Below are positions 13,301 to 25,300 of a DNA stretch of 64,000 bases, one piece after another. Source of the stretch: Sympetrum striolatum (Eukaryota > Arthropoda > Insecta > Odonata > Libellulidae); the NCBI GenBank assembly GCA_947579665.1, contig OX388345.1, positions 33,199,849 to 33,263,848 of the forward strand. The letters are read 5' to 3'. The position numbers and the translations under genes are program-made. A model generated the notes under the pieces. The model had not been told where the DNA came from. It was given only the letters and a program-made list of their open reading frames with translations, and did no database searches. Within the stretch, counting starts at the first letter, position 1; each line of letters opens with the position of its first letter.

Positions 13301-16300
13301 TACGCAAACACATAAAGGATAAGGCATACATTTCCATTGGTAAAACATCGTAAACATTAACCCTTTGACTGCGTATTTGGTTTGAAAATAACACATATTT
13401 GTTCGATTTTAGTATCTTATCGGGATGTAAGGGTTCAATATAATTTAAATAAAATCAATGAAAGTCGGCAACAAAACAGACCAAACCTAACTTCATCTCT
13501 TACTAAAAATAGTTAATATGGAACTAACTATTTCGGATGAAATGAATCAAAACTTATCACTGATTCGTCAATAAGAAGAAAATGTAGCGCAAGGCGATAC
13601 GATTTGTCAAAATATGTGACGATAAAAATGCTGTCACCATGAAAACGCTCAGACGTAGGTTAGGAATCTTTGAAAGAAAAGGAATTCGACCATCACTTGA
13701 TAAATTCAGGAAAAGTTTGCGTAAGACGTAATCGGAACTATGCGACCCCCATGCCACTTCGGCCGATCCGACAATGAGCGTAAGATAATAGAGAGAAAAG
13801 CTGACAATGAGACGTTTTATGAATTCATTCATTCATTCTGCGAGCTATACATATGTGATAACAAGCAAAAGAACTACCCCTACCACACGCTGAAAGACGG
13901 CTGGCAAAAAACTTTACTCAAAAAAGTTTAACTTTAAATAACAGTATTAAGTTTCGTCTATAATTTCTTGATGGATGGGATATTACTCATTTATCTTGTT
14001 GGTGCGGGATAGAGAAATATGTGCTAAAATTTTATCTTTGTCCCAGTCGTAACCAAGATGATATGAAAGCAACTGATGTGTGAATGAAGTTGATTAACGA
14101 CATTCACTTTGGGCACACCTTATTGATTGGTAAGAAAAGATTTATTCTTGAGGTCATTGCGCTGCACTTGAGTGGACTTATTCCACTCAAAGAATTTTGA
14201 CCCTGAGAGGAAAGGAAAGGCAAACTACCTCACCCCTTATCTTGCTTAATAAGGCTCATTTCTTTTCCTGTGCTTTTGGTAGCAACTGATGAGGTGTCTG
14301 AGAACCAAACAGACCTCCGAAGTATATGAAGATTTTAAAGATTACAATTACATTACAAATCACAACTGGACCCGTTTATAGGATCCTGTGGCTATTTCAT
14401 TATTACATCAATACTTTGAAGTAACTGCGTTCAATGAGCCGGGAGGTATGTTATTTTCATCAAAAACATTAATATTATTTACGTGAGATAGCTATGGACA
14501 AAATCTCGCGATTTTCTGTCATGTGGCTGTAATATTTAACTTCCAAAATTATAGTAAGTAAAACAAAGATGCCTAAGGAATTTTCTCAATCAAGACAAAA
14601 TCAGTCCGCACAAAATTCAGTCTAGGGATAAGTGTGAATCTCAAACACACAACCATTGGCCTCAGCTCTAAACGCAGAATGGTACTCATTACACAAGATA
14701 AGTTTGCTTTCCTCGAAAGCCTATTTAAGTAAAGATATTATAACTGGATTTGCATCCTTGAATGGTTAAATAAAAATGTTCCTTACATAAAAACGCAATT
14801 ATAAGAATAAACCACTTGAAGTACTTGATAGATCATGTGAATTGATAAGTTTTACAACGAGCAGAAACGATTTTTCCGAGCATTTTAATACTACATAAAA
14901 AGATTATATGTCGCATTTAGGAATTATTTGGATTAAATGCTTAAAATAGATTTATGATCCACACTAAACAAGAGATGGTAAATAGCTGTTAAGGGCCTTA
15001 TGTTGAGTAAAGTATTGGATTATTTTCTCTTAAAATAATAAATAAAAATACGATAGGGAAAAAGGAAATTTCCACCCACTTAAAAATCTGAAAATGGAAC
15101 AGAGCCTTAAGCACTAGATACCTCATAAATTTGAGTTGCGCAATTAGTTTGTTATCCGCCGAGGAACTTCAACTCATAAAATAAAACGTTAACCATCTTA
15201 TGTCCTATGATCTAACTATCTTATCCAATCAACTTTAGATGTAGCTCGACACTGACAAAACTGGACGCCTATCTCCATCTTCATGAAATAAGCACTACAA
15301 TGATTGCCCAACCGAATGCATCCACTCCGATGACCCTCTAATTAACGATCGCTCCACCTAGAGCCGCTCTTAAGAAGTTCGGTGCCCTAGAAAAGACGCG
15401 CACCAAACTACGCGGACAATCAATCAATTTTCTCACGACAGGGTGACTAACGAAGACGTTCGGGTCATCGTCCCCAAACTAGGCTCCTGCCAAACATCAC
15501 CGAATGCAGTCCACACCTCCGAAGAATCATAACCACCAATCACAGGCGCTGCATCTTCTGATCTAACAGTGAGCCTATTATTCAATAAACGTTTGTTTCC
15601 CAATCTCCCCATTCAAAACGACTTCTAGTTGCTCGCTGTGGCAGTCTGAGCTGCACGTGCAACTAGTGAGATTAGTTCGATCCTAAGAAATGTTCGAACA
15701 TAATGTACGACGAAGGAGAACTTATACTGACCATATTAATACTATACTACTGCCGTAAAAATTCTTTTAAGTCATTTCCAACAGTATTAGTAATTAAACT
15801 GTTTCGGTAGGTTTAGGTTTTCCTATTAGTTTCCGATGCTATCTTAAGGGGAAAATTTAACAATATTTTATAGCTACGCTAAATTAACATATAAGGAACC
15901 GAGAACAAGGTTTAGTGGAATATCTCTAAACTTTTTTCTCGTAACTTAATAAATAAGTTAAAGGTGTAACAAGTTACAGTAAATATTCCCTTGGAAATCA
16001 ACTCTGCCTCGGAATTCGGATTCAATGGTACCCTTTGGTTCTAAGAAGTTTCCCTCCATATAAATTTTTTCTTGAAAAAGTTCAGGATAACCTTAAAATA
16101 TTACAGTCAAAATACTTACTGCACGGCATTGCCTAGACAGATTTCTACGAGTAGAAGCAGATGAGGTTGAATTTTTTACAGTGGTTACTGGAAGAACAAT
16201 GCTTAAAGGGGCTTAGAGAAAATGGCGTCTTCACTCTATATATCGTTGACATTGAAATTAAAATGTCTTTTCAATGTGGCCATTGTCACTACCGAAAGCT

Positions 16301-19300
16301 TCTATAAATAAAAATTAATTTGGAAAGATGTAGAGAAAAATTTTGAGTTTTTGGGCACCACTTTGGGTAAACTTACAGATGGTAACAGCTAAAGATCTTA
16401 AGATACATATATCAAAAGTGAAAATACATAGTCGAAGTACTAGAGAGATATAGGGACGAATTCACACGAAACGTGATTACATACAGCATGACAACCTGTT
16501 CTTCTAATTTTTCCAAATCACAAATATAAATTGAAAATTAAAACGTATACATTTGGAAGCAAAATAAAATTATTTAATAACTTCGTCATTTCCATACCAA
16601 TACGTGAAAATTTTAAACAACTTCATACACGAATAAGTCGTATAAAGGAGAGATAAGGCTATTGAAAACTGACGTTGCGATTGGCGTATAATAGTCCAAA
16701 ATATTTTGAGATAAAAATTGTTCTCAGGAATGATTCTCATGACCCGATGTGAATCATTGATAAATTCCTTCTCTTTTATTAAGATTAAAATCTTAGTAAT
16801 TTATAGTATATCGAGATGTATAGTATGAGCTCATAATTATTTGCTACTTAGATCCCCGAAGGAAAATAGTTGAGATTTTACAAATGTATAGTGATTTTCG
16901 GTTACATAATCTCTAATAGAAACTTGTCGTTATTCTCTGCTAAAATTTCCAGATGGTTATTGAACAGAATATATGTGAGCCAGGCCACATAGGCCTAAGC
17001 ATGAATGCGTCTTTTCTTTTGGGATGCACACGTGACGTTTTTCTTCCGGTCTAGATCGTGAACGAAAGGGAAAAGGGATGCTTGCAACACAGTACTCTCT
17101 ATTAAAAGAGAGTAGAAGTAGCCAACAAAAACATTCAATGCAGTTCATCCTGGTAGTAAGAAGCACATAAATCAAAAGCTAACTTCTATCGGCAATATAA
17201 ATTTCAACTAAATATCTTAGGACCGTAAATAGGTAGAAAAGACAAAACTAAGGCTATACAGTAACGTGCGATACCGTTAAGCTTAAGTTTCGCCAAATAC
17301 TCTCCATCCTGACTGCAAAAAAACACATATAAGCATAACTAATTGAAATTTATAGTAAGGATTAAATATTCTTTCTTTCTCTGAGGGGTATCTTTAGAAA
17401 TTTGATCGGAAAGACTGCAATCACCTTATGCAATGCTTTTAAGTGCTTGTATTCAGAATTTATTTCGATCAAAATTCTCTCTATCTTTAGGTTTATAAGG
17501 GAAATTATAAATAACATATTCTTTCGACTTAAGTCGATTTCCCCATCGAAAGACTTTCTGAACAAGTTTGAAAATAAATAAAATTATAGTAAACTTTATT
17601 TTTAAGATTAAAATTTCAAAATAACTGACACAGTTCCTACGTTTCACGTGAATTTCTAGTTTCATCAAAGATATAAAAATACTTCGATCCCAATTTAAAA
17701 TTAGCTTAATAAAGCAGATACGATAATGACTAAAGTATGAAAACATGAAATAAAATTCGGTTGCCAAACTAAGATTTTGCAATCGTTTCCGAAAATAGAC
17801 ATCACCGCTGAATCGATACGAGAGAAGTTGAAAAATAAAGAATCAATCCATGGATTTGAAAATCTGTGTTTCAACAACAGTTCGGACTAATCTTGGGCTT
17901 TAAAGTTCCGCCTCAACTTCCTTCCAGTTAATTTATACGTCATTCCTTTGTAACGTAAAATAAATATCAATAATAAAAATTAGACCACCGTGATGTAAAT
18001 ACATATTTGATCTTGATCGAAGTTAATCCTCACCTCAACTTTTCTACACTGAATTACCAAATGGGGAATTCACGCAAAACGTTTCAACCTTAAAGTTATC
18101 CCTAATTCCTCGACAGCAGGGACGGAGAACTGCGAGGACACCGAGGGGTATTGGGGAGGGAGAGGTAAGGGGGGCCAGGTCCACGCAGCGCCTCGGAGAA
18201 CCACGGAAACAAAGCTCTCGAGAGTCTATATAAAGGGGTTGCAGGATCGCGGGAGGTAATAGCCGAGAGAAAGTTCTGTTTCTCCGTGGACCGGAGCTTT
18301 GAGGATACCCCGAGGAGAGGAGGACGTCTTCAGGAAGGCGGGAGAGAGGATGGGGCTGAAGCCCCGAAGATTATGGTTGTTCCTCATTACTACCATCGTC
18401 TGCATAGCTGTGTTGACGCAAGCAGCTCCCATACAGTTCTCCGACAACGACCAGGTAAGGAATTTTAATTAAAATAAGCAAAAATTCCTTTTCTTCCAGA
18501 GCTTCCGCGGTCAAGTACAGATATAAAATGAAACCGGTTTTCGTAGTGCGTTCCAGTTTTTCCAGTCAATATTGATGGATTTTATGGGAATTAAATCTTA
18601 AATGTAGGAATAGCTCTCGGGACTCCAACCGGGTAGCCTCTCTCTATATCGTCGACGTTTCAGCCGCATACTCAGCGACTGTCTTCAGGACAAGGAAGAT
18701 GAAGAAATGATCATTGTTCTGAGGACGGTCGCGGAGTATGCGGCCGAAACGTCTACGATATGGAGAGCCGCAACCCGGTTGAAGTCCCGAGAGCTATTCC
18801 TAGATGCAATTCACCGGGAAAGAACTACTTCCTTCTATATATTTAAGCATTTTTCTTGTCTCTATGAGGCGATCCTCGATTTGAGATTGAAATTGCGATT
18901 TATTGCTTACATTAGAAGATTAAAACTACTCTTTGCAGCCACAGAACTGACTACAAAAAATTGAACGCAGTATAGAGTCATTAATCGATGATCATGTGTC
19001 GAGTTTATCATAGGATGCTTAATTTATTATTTGTGCATCAGTACAAACCGCGGAGTTTCTGGATATACTTTGCCAGAGGGGTTCCAATCGCAAAAGTGAT
19101 ACCGTGCCATTGAAATTAAACATCGGTGACAGTGCCGTCGACAGTAAAGCTTAAATAAAAATGTGTTTAAATCTTGTCACTAAATGATGCACGTGTATCT
19201 TTGATTGAATCACACAGTTAAGTTTTATAAATCAAGTAGACATCGCATGCGTTAGTAATGAAGAAGCTGAAATCATGAAATCACTTTGCATGGAAAAGGG

Positions 19301-22300
19301 GCACCTGCACAGCTTAGTGGGCAGCGCGTTCAGCTTCAGCGATAGCAGCACCGGGTTCGATTCCCAGTGGTAGCCAATTTGCGAAAAGATCCGAAAAGCC
19401 GGAAGGCTTTTAGCAACTACTACTTCCATTGTAAATTCTGTGAAAGGTAGGCCGCTGAAATAGGATTAGGAATGTATAATGTTTTTACAAACTAAACGAT
19501 ACAGGCACCAAAATCAACCCACCCGCTGGCAGTTAATCAAAACTTCAATCGTTTAATGAATTAAAGAAAACCAACTCTAGTAATAGTAGAGTAGTGGTTG
19601 AATTAATTCATGAATGGAAACTCATTTGTAGAAGTAAACGAGACCCAAACGATAATTTCTACAAATGATACAAAGAAAATAAAATCAACAACAGTATCCT
19701 ACTAAAGTTTGATTGACATTGACAATATGATTGTTCCACTTCAGATGAGACAACTAATTTCCTGTGCAGATGAGGAATCACAAACCAAATTTTAGATTTA
19801 AGAAATTTGAAAAATTTAGAGGATTTTATGCATCGAGAACAATGATATTTTAAATTCTTAAACAATCAAAGTTTAAGAGCTTAATTTAAATTCAAGTTTT
19901 GCTTGAAAATGTATAAATATTGTCTGTATGTCTTCGATTAAGAGTCACAGTATGATGACAGGGATTTCAAAGTTATTTAATATTAGTTAATCCATTCCTT
20001 AAGACATAGAAAGATGAAGAGCTTAACATCCATAAATGAAGCTACCAATAAGAAAGTAATAGAAGTGAAAGAAAATCACAATCAATGTATTGAGGATTGT
20101 GAAATTGATTTCATATTTAAATTTCATTTGTGATAGTTTTAATACAATTTTAGTCTACTAATGCAATATCTTGGATTTACCCAGCACCTAATGTAAACAG
20201 TGGAATTTGGAAAAGTGATGCTATTTATTTGCAATGATCCTCATCAAGTGCAATCAGCCACTTATTAAGATTCTGAGGATAAAAACTACATACAATGAGC
20301 TAAAGATGTTTAAGGTTATGCATCAATTTTCAAACTTATAAAACAGAAAGAGTAGCAACAAAAGGTCTTGAAGCTGGGATAGAATCATTAGCCTATCACT
20401 GAATTGATTTTAGACAGAGCTGATGAAAGCCATAGGGAAATGAAGATCAGAGAAACCGGTGGTAATTTAATGGTTATGAATTTATCCTACAAGTAATAAA
20501 AACAACTTGAGACATTCTGGGACTATATAAGGAAGTGAGGTACCCAATAATCCAACCTGATCAAACAATTATGAAAACTTAAAAATAAATGATAAACTGA
20601 TCTACTCTGAAATTTATATCTATCCGAAAAAAACGTGATGTGGATGAACTGAAGGCAAAGGTCACTGGAAATATTTTTCCATGGAGAAAGAAATAAAGGA
20701 TTACAATTTTTTCACTGCACTTTCTCAACATAATTAACACTACATTATTTGCACTTTTGCATCTTTAGAAACCTTATTTTAATGGGTCAATTTAACTCAT
20801 TTTAGCGCCAGAAGCTTCTGTTCTATAGACTGAATTTCATGTAAAGAAAGAAATATTGGAACACGGCTGTAAATGAATTAGAGGTTTAAAATCTCCAAAA
20901 GCCGCCTTTGTCTGCATTCCTCCTCTTACTTCCCGGTAGTCGGATAAAGCAAGAAAGGAATTCCGCACTACAATTGTACTCAAAGATCTTTTCAATAGCA
21001 ATGCTACCATCCCCAGGGGTCATAAATGCCGACAAAGACAGATTTTAAACCACTAACTGAATTTCATATGTAAAAATTGGATATTTCTTCTGCATATCAT
21101 GAAAGAGAAGTTTAGATAGCAAACTAAATGATAGAAAAGAATAGCAAAGATCTTTAATCAACCAGTAGAAGAACCAGGCTTTGAAACAGAACTTTTAAAA
21201 GATTAATTACTAAATGAAAATTGTCAACCATTTGCCTTAGGACTGTGAAAGAAAATCTAGAGAGAATGCAAACAATTAAAATCATTTTTAAAGAAAAATT
21301 CTCGAAATGTTTTCAACTTGAAATCATTGTCAAGGGCCTTTACTTTTAATTTCAACCGATCAATGCAAGAAAAATAATAACTTTTATTTTAAGCAATTCA
21401 ATGAAACAAGAGTTGACAACAGTATATTTCCTCTACAATTTCAGGCAGTTGAAAGCATGCGCCAAATTCCTCAATGGCATTGCAGGAGGATGCGAAAGTT
21501 TCACCTGGTGAGGAAATGCAGACATCTACGGACAAGAAATTGATGCCTTCGATCATACACCTTCACAGATGGTTTTCAATGTGAAACGCAGCTGAACCAT
21601 CAACACTCATTATAATAACTTCATTTCCTCATTTAATTATTATTTAAGCATTATGTTTCATGGGCATTAAAAAGATGTGTATGATAGTATCTATTTATAA
21701 TGTATTATTTATGAAAAGAATAAAACTGATAAATTTATTTTTGTTTCTTATTGAAATTGAAAATCTGTTGGACTAATAACTAAGACTAATGCAATTCTGA
21801 AACAGAATTACTCTTGTGCCAACTCTCATACCCTTAAGTCCACTTAGACGACAAACTAATAACAGTAAATATTAATATACTAACAACTAATAATATTAAA
21901 TATTAAAAATTTACAGAAGAAGAAAATAACTGATTAAAGCCAAATTTTATGGCTTTCTATCAAGAGATAATTAAATAGTGAAAGAGTAGCTAAATAGAGA
22001 GGGATAAAGGATAAAATATTTTAACTATTATTGAACGATTGCAACATAAATATGCTAAAAGCTACCTTTTGACAAATGGAAGGAGGTGCAAGTTCAATTG
22101 AGTACATTGATGCACCTTATTTCATGCACCTGATTCACAACCAATTTGACTTACGACCAGATGTTTCAAACATAACATGTTCATAAGTTGGGGAGTGCCT
22201 GTATATGCTTTCACTTATTTTGGAGTCCAGGGGTTTATCTTTTAAGATTTATAGAATTACTTTAGTAAAATAATATCTTTCCAGTGAGTAAGCTGACACT

Positions 22301-25300
22301 CATACTGTAAAATTCTATGAGTTGAAAGAGGCAAAATTTAGATTAAGAAATTCAGAATAAATCAGTGCTAAGTAATTCATAATCCTAAATTTCACCTAGG
22401 TTTTGTGAAAAATCTCTAGTTGAAATGCAATGAGCATGCTGTAAATGGAATTCCAATTTGCTTGGTGTCAAGGAAGCATCCCAGAGTTTGGAAGCAAAAT
22501 TTTGGAAAAAAGGTTTTGTTTAGATTTAAAAGCAAGAGAGTTACGTAGGTGATTAATGTCGATAACATCAGTACAGGAATTTCTACAGATTTTACCACAT
22601 TCAGCTAAAGTGATTTTGTCTATAACAGCATATGCATTATAGTAGTTAATTCATTGCATTGATTCTTATTGCTACTGATATATTTTTAAGTTTACCATTT
22701 TAATTACTGTAATTTCAGCCAGATATCATATGCATTATCTATAAAATCAGTAAATAAAAAATATCCTTGGTCACCAAAGACTTTTACAATTAACCAACGT
22801 AACAACTAGTAGGAACAATTTTGCAAAAAATCATTCAAATCCAAGAACCACATCACCCACACAACAAACTTGTTACGTTATATCAGATGAGCAAAAATAT
22901 TGATTTCATAATGTTTATTTTGTCAGACTGACTAAATAGCATATGTATTTTTACTTTTTATGGCACTTCATTTATTTTTTTTAACTATGTATAATTGATT
23001 ATCTTAGTTTAAAGGTCATTGTCAGATAAATGAGTAGTGCAGATAACCTTCTTCTAGTAATCGCACTGACTTATGGAAAATGTAACCTTCTGCATAGAAG
23101 ATGCCCCAATATTTGAAAGATTTATTTCAGATAAAAAACAACATCCTAGACACTGGGAAATTAAGTAATTATATCTGGCAAGACATTATTCCATGAAGCA
23201 ATTGTCCAGCTTACTTAAGAACGCACATATGAAGACATTACAACCAAAGGTAAATAACATTAACCTTCCATCAGTTGTGCCTATGTTCATAACACAAACA
23301 GTCATGCGTTGTATTTCATACAACAGATCATTTTTCAGCCAAAATTGTAAAATTAATTGAACTAATTATTATTTCTGAGTACTAAACTTCGGGTAGTAAT
23401 ATAATTTAAGAAATAAACAACTTTTAGTAAAAAATATTAGTATTCACCTTTATTTATATACATGCGATCAGTGAGTACCTGAAAAGCTAGATGTCTATTA
23501 GTTCCGAAATTAAAATGCATTTAATGAAGTTTAAGATAAATAAGAGAAAAACTTCATGTAGACATTATAATAAGCAAAAATCTGATGTTGCCAGCACATG
23601 ACTTTCTCCATATATATAAGATGTAAATATTTATCTAGGACAGTATTTTCGAACTCTATATTCAATCTAAACTTGGAAGATAAGTGATTAATTTATATCA
23701 TATTATCTTCTAAGTCACAAACATTATAAATAATATTTTTTGGGAAATGTTTGATGAAAACAATGAAATTGGCCTTTTGCCCACAGCACCCTCAGAGTAC
23801 ATAATCAGCAACTTCCGGTTTATCAGTATTTCATGAATAACTCCTAAACAATCAGTATGTTTTATACAAAAGTTATAGTAAATTACATTTTCTAAAACTT
23901 TTATAAATAATAGTATATACCTAAATATCAGATTAATGGAGATATTTTGCAAAAACGGAAATTTACTTCGAAGAATAAAGCTCGACTTCCGGTTTACCAA
24001 TTTACTCCAAAAATTAATCAACTCTGACATCACCCACGTATTGGTATTGATACGACTAATAGTTTTCACGTTAGAGCGCCCACTATCACACACACACAGA
24101 CATCATCCCGAAAATGGTCAAAACGTTTTCTAGGGACCCCATAACACGCATTTCCGTTGAAATCTCAAAGTCGATTTTTTTCATTCAACAGCTCGACTGA
24201 CGGAGGGTTAAAATGGGAACTTATTGTTTTTCAATAATAAAATATGCAATTTCTCATTTCTTTGATACTATAGTCTCTGCAGACTGCAGATTAAAGTGTT
24301 GGCCATTAGTTTAGTACAATTAGACTTCATCACAACATACTTGGCAAACTATACTGTTTGATGGATGGTGGGTGAGCGCTACGGTGGAAAGTTCTGCCAC
24401 TTTCATTTCAGATCGAAATGTAATACCCAGCAAAAGTGGCCCTAAAAAGTAAATTCCTAAAATATTCTAAGGATACCAACCTTCCAACCAGTATTTGTGT
24501 TCCTTCCCTCCTACCAACAAAATCAATCTCTTGACCTTTAAGTTTGGCCATGATGCACTCAGAAATATAATAATAATATTTATACAACAAATAAGATAAT
24601 GAATGCAATAAATAGATACCTAAAAAGCAATGCTTTGCTACTGCTACAAGCCACCCTGTGAAGGCATTGACGAGGAAGGAACTACAAAACAGCTTAATTT
24701 TACTGAAATTCCTCCTTTTCTGGTCCCATAGGAGGCATCTAAGAATCCTCCAGAAGCATTTAACTGGCATATTGAGGCTTGAATATCAATTTTCATTGCA
24801 AGTGACATCTTTTTACACAAAAATTTGGTTGTTTTAACCCAAAAACATTTATGACAATTTTGAGGTTTTTGGCAAAATTTCAAAACTTTGAGGCAAAAAT
24901 TCATGGCATTCGAGGCCATTTTTTTCCAGGTATTACATTTCAATCAGTAAAAAAGTGGCAAAACGCTCCACCCTAGTGAGAACCATGAGACTTCAATTGG
25001 TCGGTTCTGTGAGTACATACAAAAACCAATCATACTGGCAGAAGCAAAACTCAATTCTTAGCAGCAAAATGTTACAGTAAGTATTATTATCTATCAATAT
25101 TATTTCTGAACATTTACACCACCTGCCACGGGCAAATTGCAGGGTTTAAACACAAATATAAATGTAAAACACAGGGTCAAATGCTTCAAAGGGCTGGACG
25201 GCATTTACAAGACCAGTTTTCTCTCAAGAACAATTGTGCGTGGCAATTTCAAGAGTGAACCTAAAAAACACTAACCATCAAAAAGTTACTCAGACTGACT

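Noticed and set aside
14580..14720. Possible further SINE fragment on the minus strand
   Set aside because: Only a weak B-box-like GAGATTCAC without a credible A box.
23710..24093. 127-codon minus-strand frame
   Set aside because: Composition is biased and the interval looks like a dispersed repeat; not convincing as a gene.
24408..24943. Two overlapping minus-strand frames of 99-120 codons
   Set aside because: Both lie inside the TIR-bounded MITE and show no transposase features.
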